Assembly: GCF_900537995.1 (NCBI RefSeq)
Contig: NZ_LR027880.1
Coordinates: forward strand, 4,319,501-4,383,500
DNA from: Roseburia intestinalis L1-82
Lineage (GTDB): Bacteria; Bacillota; Clostridia; Lachnospirales; Lachnospiraceae
Direction of reading: 5' to 3'
DNA: 64,000 nucleotides
A model generated the notes under the pieces. It saw nothing but the letters and a program-made list of their open reading frames with translations, was not told where the DNA came from and ran no database searches. The stretch's first letter is position 1; every line of letters begins with the position of its first letter. A program made the translations under genes and the position numbers. Positions 63,477 to 64,000 of the stretch are shown here, piece after piece.

Positions 63477-64000
63477 ATGCGTGTTGATGAAAGACTATTA
63501 AAATATGTTTCCTATTGGACTACTTCGAGTGAAGATTCCGATACGATTCCTTCTACGGACAGACAATTTAACCTGGCAAAAGAATTAGAAAAAGAATTAC
63601 TTGATCTTGGTTTACAGAAAGTAACACTGACAGACCACTGTTACATCTACGGCCTGATCCCGGCTACCCCTGGATACGAAGACAAAAAAGCGGTCGGCTT
63701 TATTTCCCATATGGATACGGCACCTGATTTTTCCGGTGAAAATGTCAAACCCCAGATCATTCCGGATTACAACGGTGAGGATGTTATTTTAAAAGGAACC
63801 GGTGACGTTTTAAAAACATCTGATTTTCCGGAATTGAAAACTTTAAAGGGCAGAACCCTGATCACGACAGACGGCACAACTCTGCTTGGTGCAGACGATA
63901 AGGCAGGCGTTGCTGAGATCATGACTGCTGCTGAACAGCTCATCTCCTCTGACATTCCACACGGCGATATCTGGATCGGGTTTACACCGGATGAGGAAGT
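63477..64000 (+). CDS. pepT: Tripeptide aminopeptidase (peptidase T), 5' part
   Basis: The first 174 codons of a cytoplasmic M20B zinc peptidase that removes the N-terminal residue of tripeptides. HMDTAPD holds a zinc His and Asp (about 81-83), LLGADDKAG the bridging Asp, and the window ends just after TPDEE with the catalytic Glu pair. AAAGGAGGT lies 12 nt before the ATG. The 3' part lies beyond the window. Normal length is about 410 residues. Confidence 0.95.
   Translation, partial: MRVDERLLKYVSYWTTSSEDSDTIPSTDRQFNLAKELEKELLDLGLQKVTLTDHCYIYGLIPATPGYEDKKAVGFISHMDTAPDFSGENVKPQIIPDYNGEDVILKGTGDVLKTSDFPELKTLKGRTLITTDGTTLLGADDKAGVAEIMTAAEQLISSDIPHGDIWIGFTPDEE

Noticed and set aside
1..64000. 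CRISPR arrays, rRNA genes, prophage or replication origin
   Set aside because: No regularly spaced repeats, rRNA stretches, phage structural genes, integrases or DnaA-box clusters were recognised.

Overview
The window looks like a chromosome segment from a gut Lachnospiraceae bacterium, most likely Roseburia and possibly R. intestinalis. This is an inference from gene content and protein character: low-GC Firmicute ribosome-binding sites, a very large multi-domain GH10 xylanase with an N-terminal carbohydrate-binding region, CBM22, CBM9-like, Big_2 and Listeria-Bacteroides repeat modules, non-spore-former-style retention of spmA/spmB, and the Firmicute yaaO-yaaR-holB-yaaT-yabB gene order. No rRNA operon, CRISPR array or prophage was seen.

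Layout. Positions 1-401 hold a large imperfect palindrome and no clear gene. Positions 402-12066 form one minus-strand operon for raffinose-family oligosaccharides and sucrose: binding protein, two permeases, sucrose phosphorylase, GH32, LacI regulator, GH13 glucosidase, GH36 alpha-galactosidase. It is preceded by two near-identical operator-like palindromes. Positions 12500-18776 carry two secreted polysaccharidases, a GH10 xylanase and a GH53 galactanase. The galactanase has lost the end of its catalytic domain and ends next to an out-of-frame copy of the xylanase C-terminal module. A plus-strand chemoreceptor (19195-21213) and the rpsF-ssb-rpsR operon follow, then housekeeping genes and an initiator tRNA. 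Positions 24378-29406 hold spmB, a REC-GGDEF-EAL protein and spmA, interrupted by an IS1634-type element flanked by 114-bp identical direct repeats.

Positions 32372-42690 are a minus-strand nitrogen operon: two DUF1989 proteins, a urea carboxylase-type enzyme, allophanate hydrolase, a NifI1/NifI2-like PII pair and a NitT/TauT-type ABC transporter. The gene set matches guanidine (rather than urea) assimilation through carboxyguanidine and allophanate. It has its own promoter, an early terminator-like hairpin in the leader, and repeated sites next to an upstream LuxR-type gene. Just upstream (43708-45160) lies a decayed parallel cluster in which LuxR, cysteine hydrolase and binding-protein genes have each lost internal parts.

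Positions 45625-50692 hold a Big_2 surface protein and an iron/siderophore ABC transporter, with a divergent AraC regulator (50925-52013). Positions 51968-58246 are the conserved housekeeping block lgt, trmN6, ricT, holB, yaaR, a guanylate-kinase-like gene and an Orn/Lys/Arg decarboxylase. The right end carries mobA, an AbiE-like toxin-antitoxin pair with an altered toxin motif, a D-Ala-D-Ala carboxypeptidase, trmB, tRNA-Lys and the start of pepT. A short hairpin with a covarying stem occurs twice (16720-16755 and 60650-60684), each time between a terminator and the next promoter.
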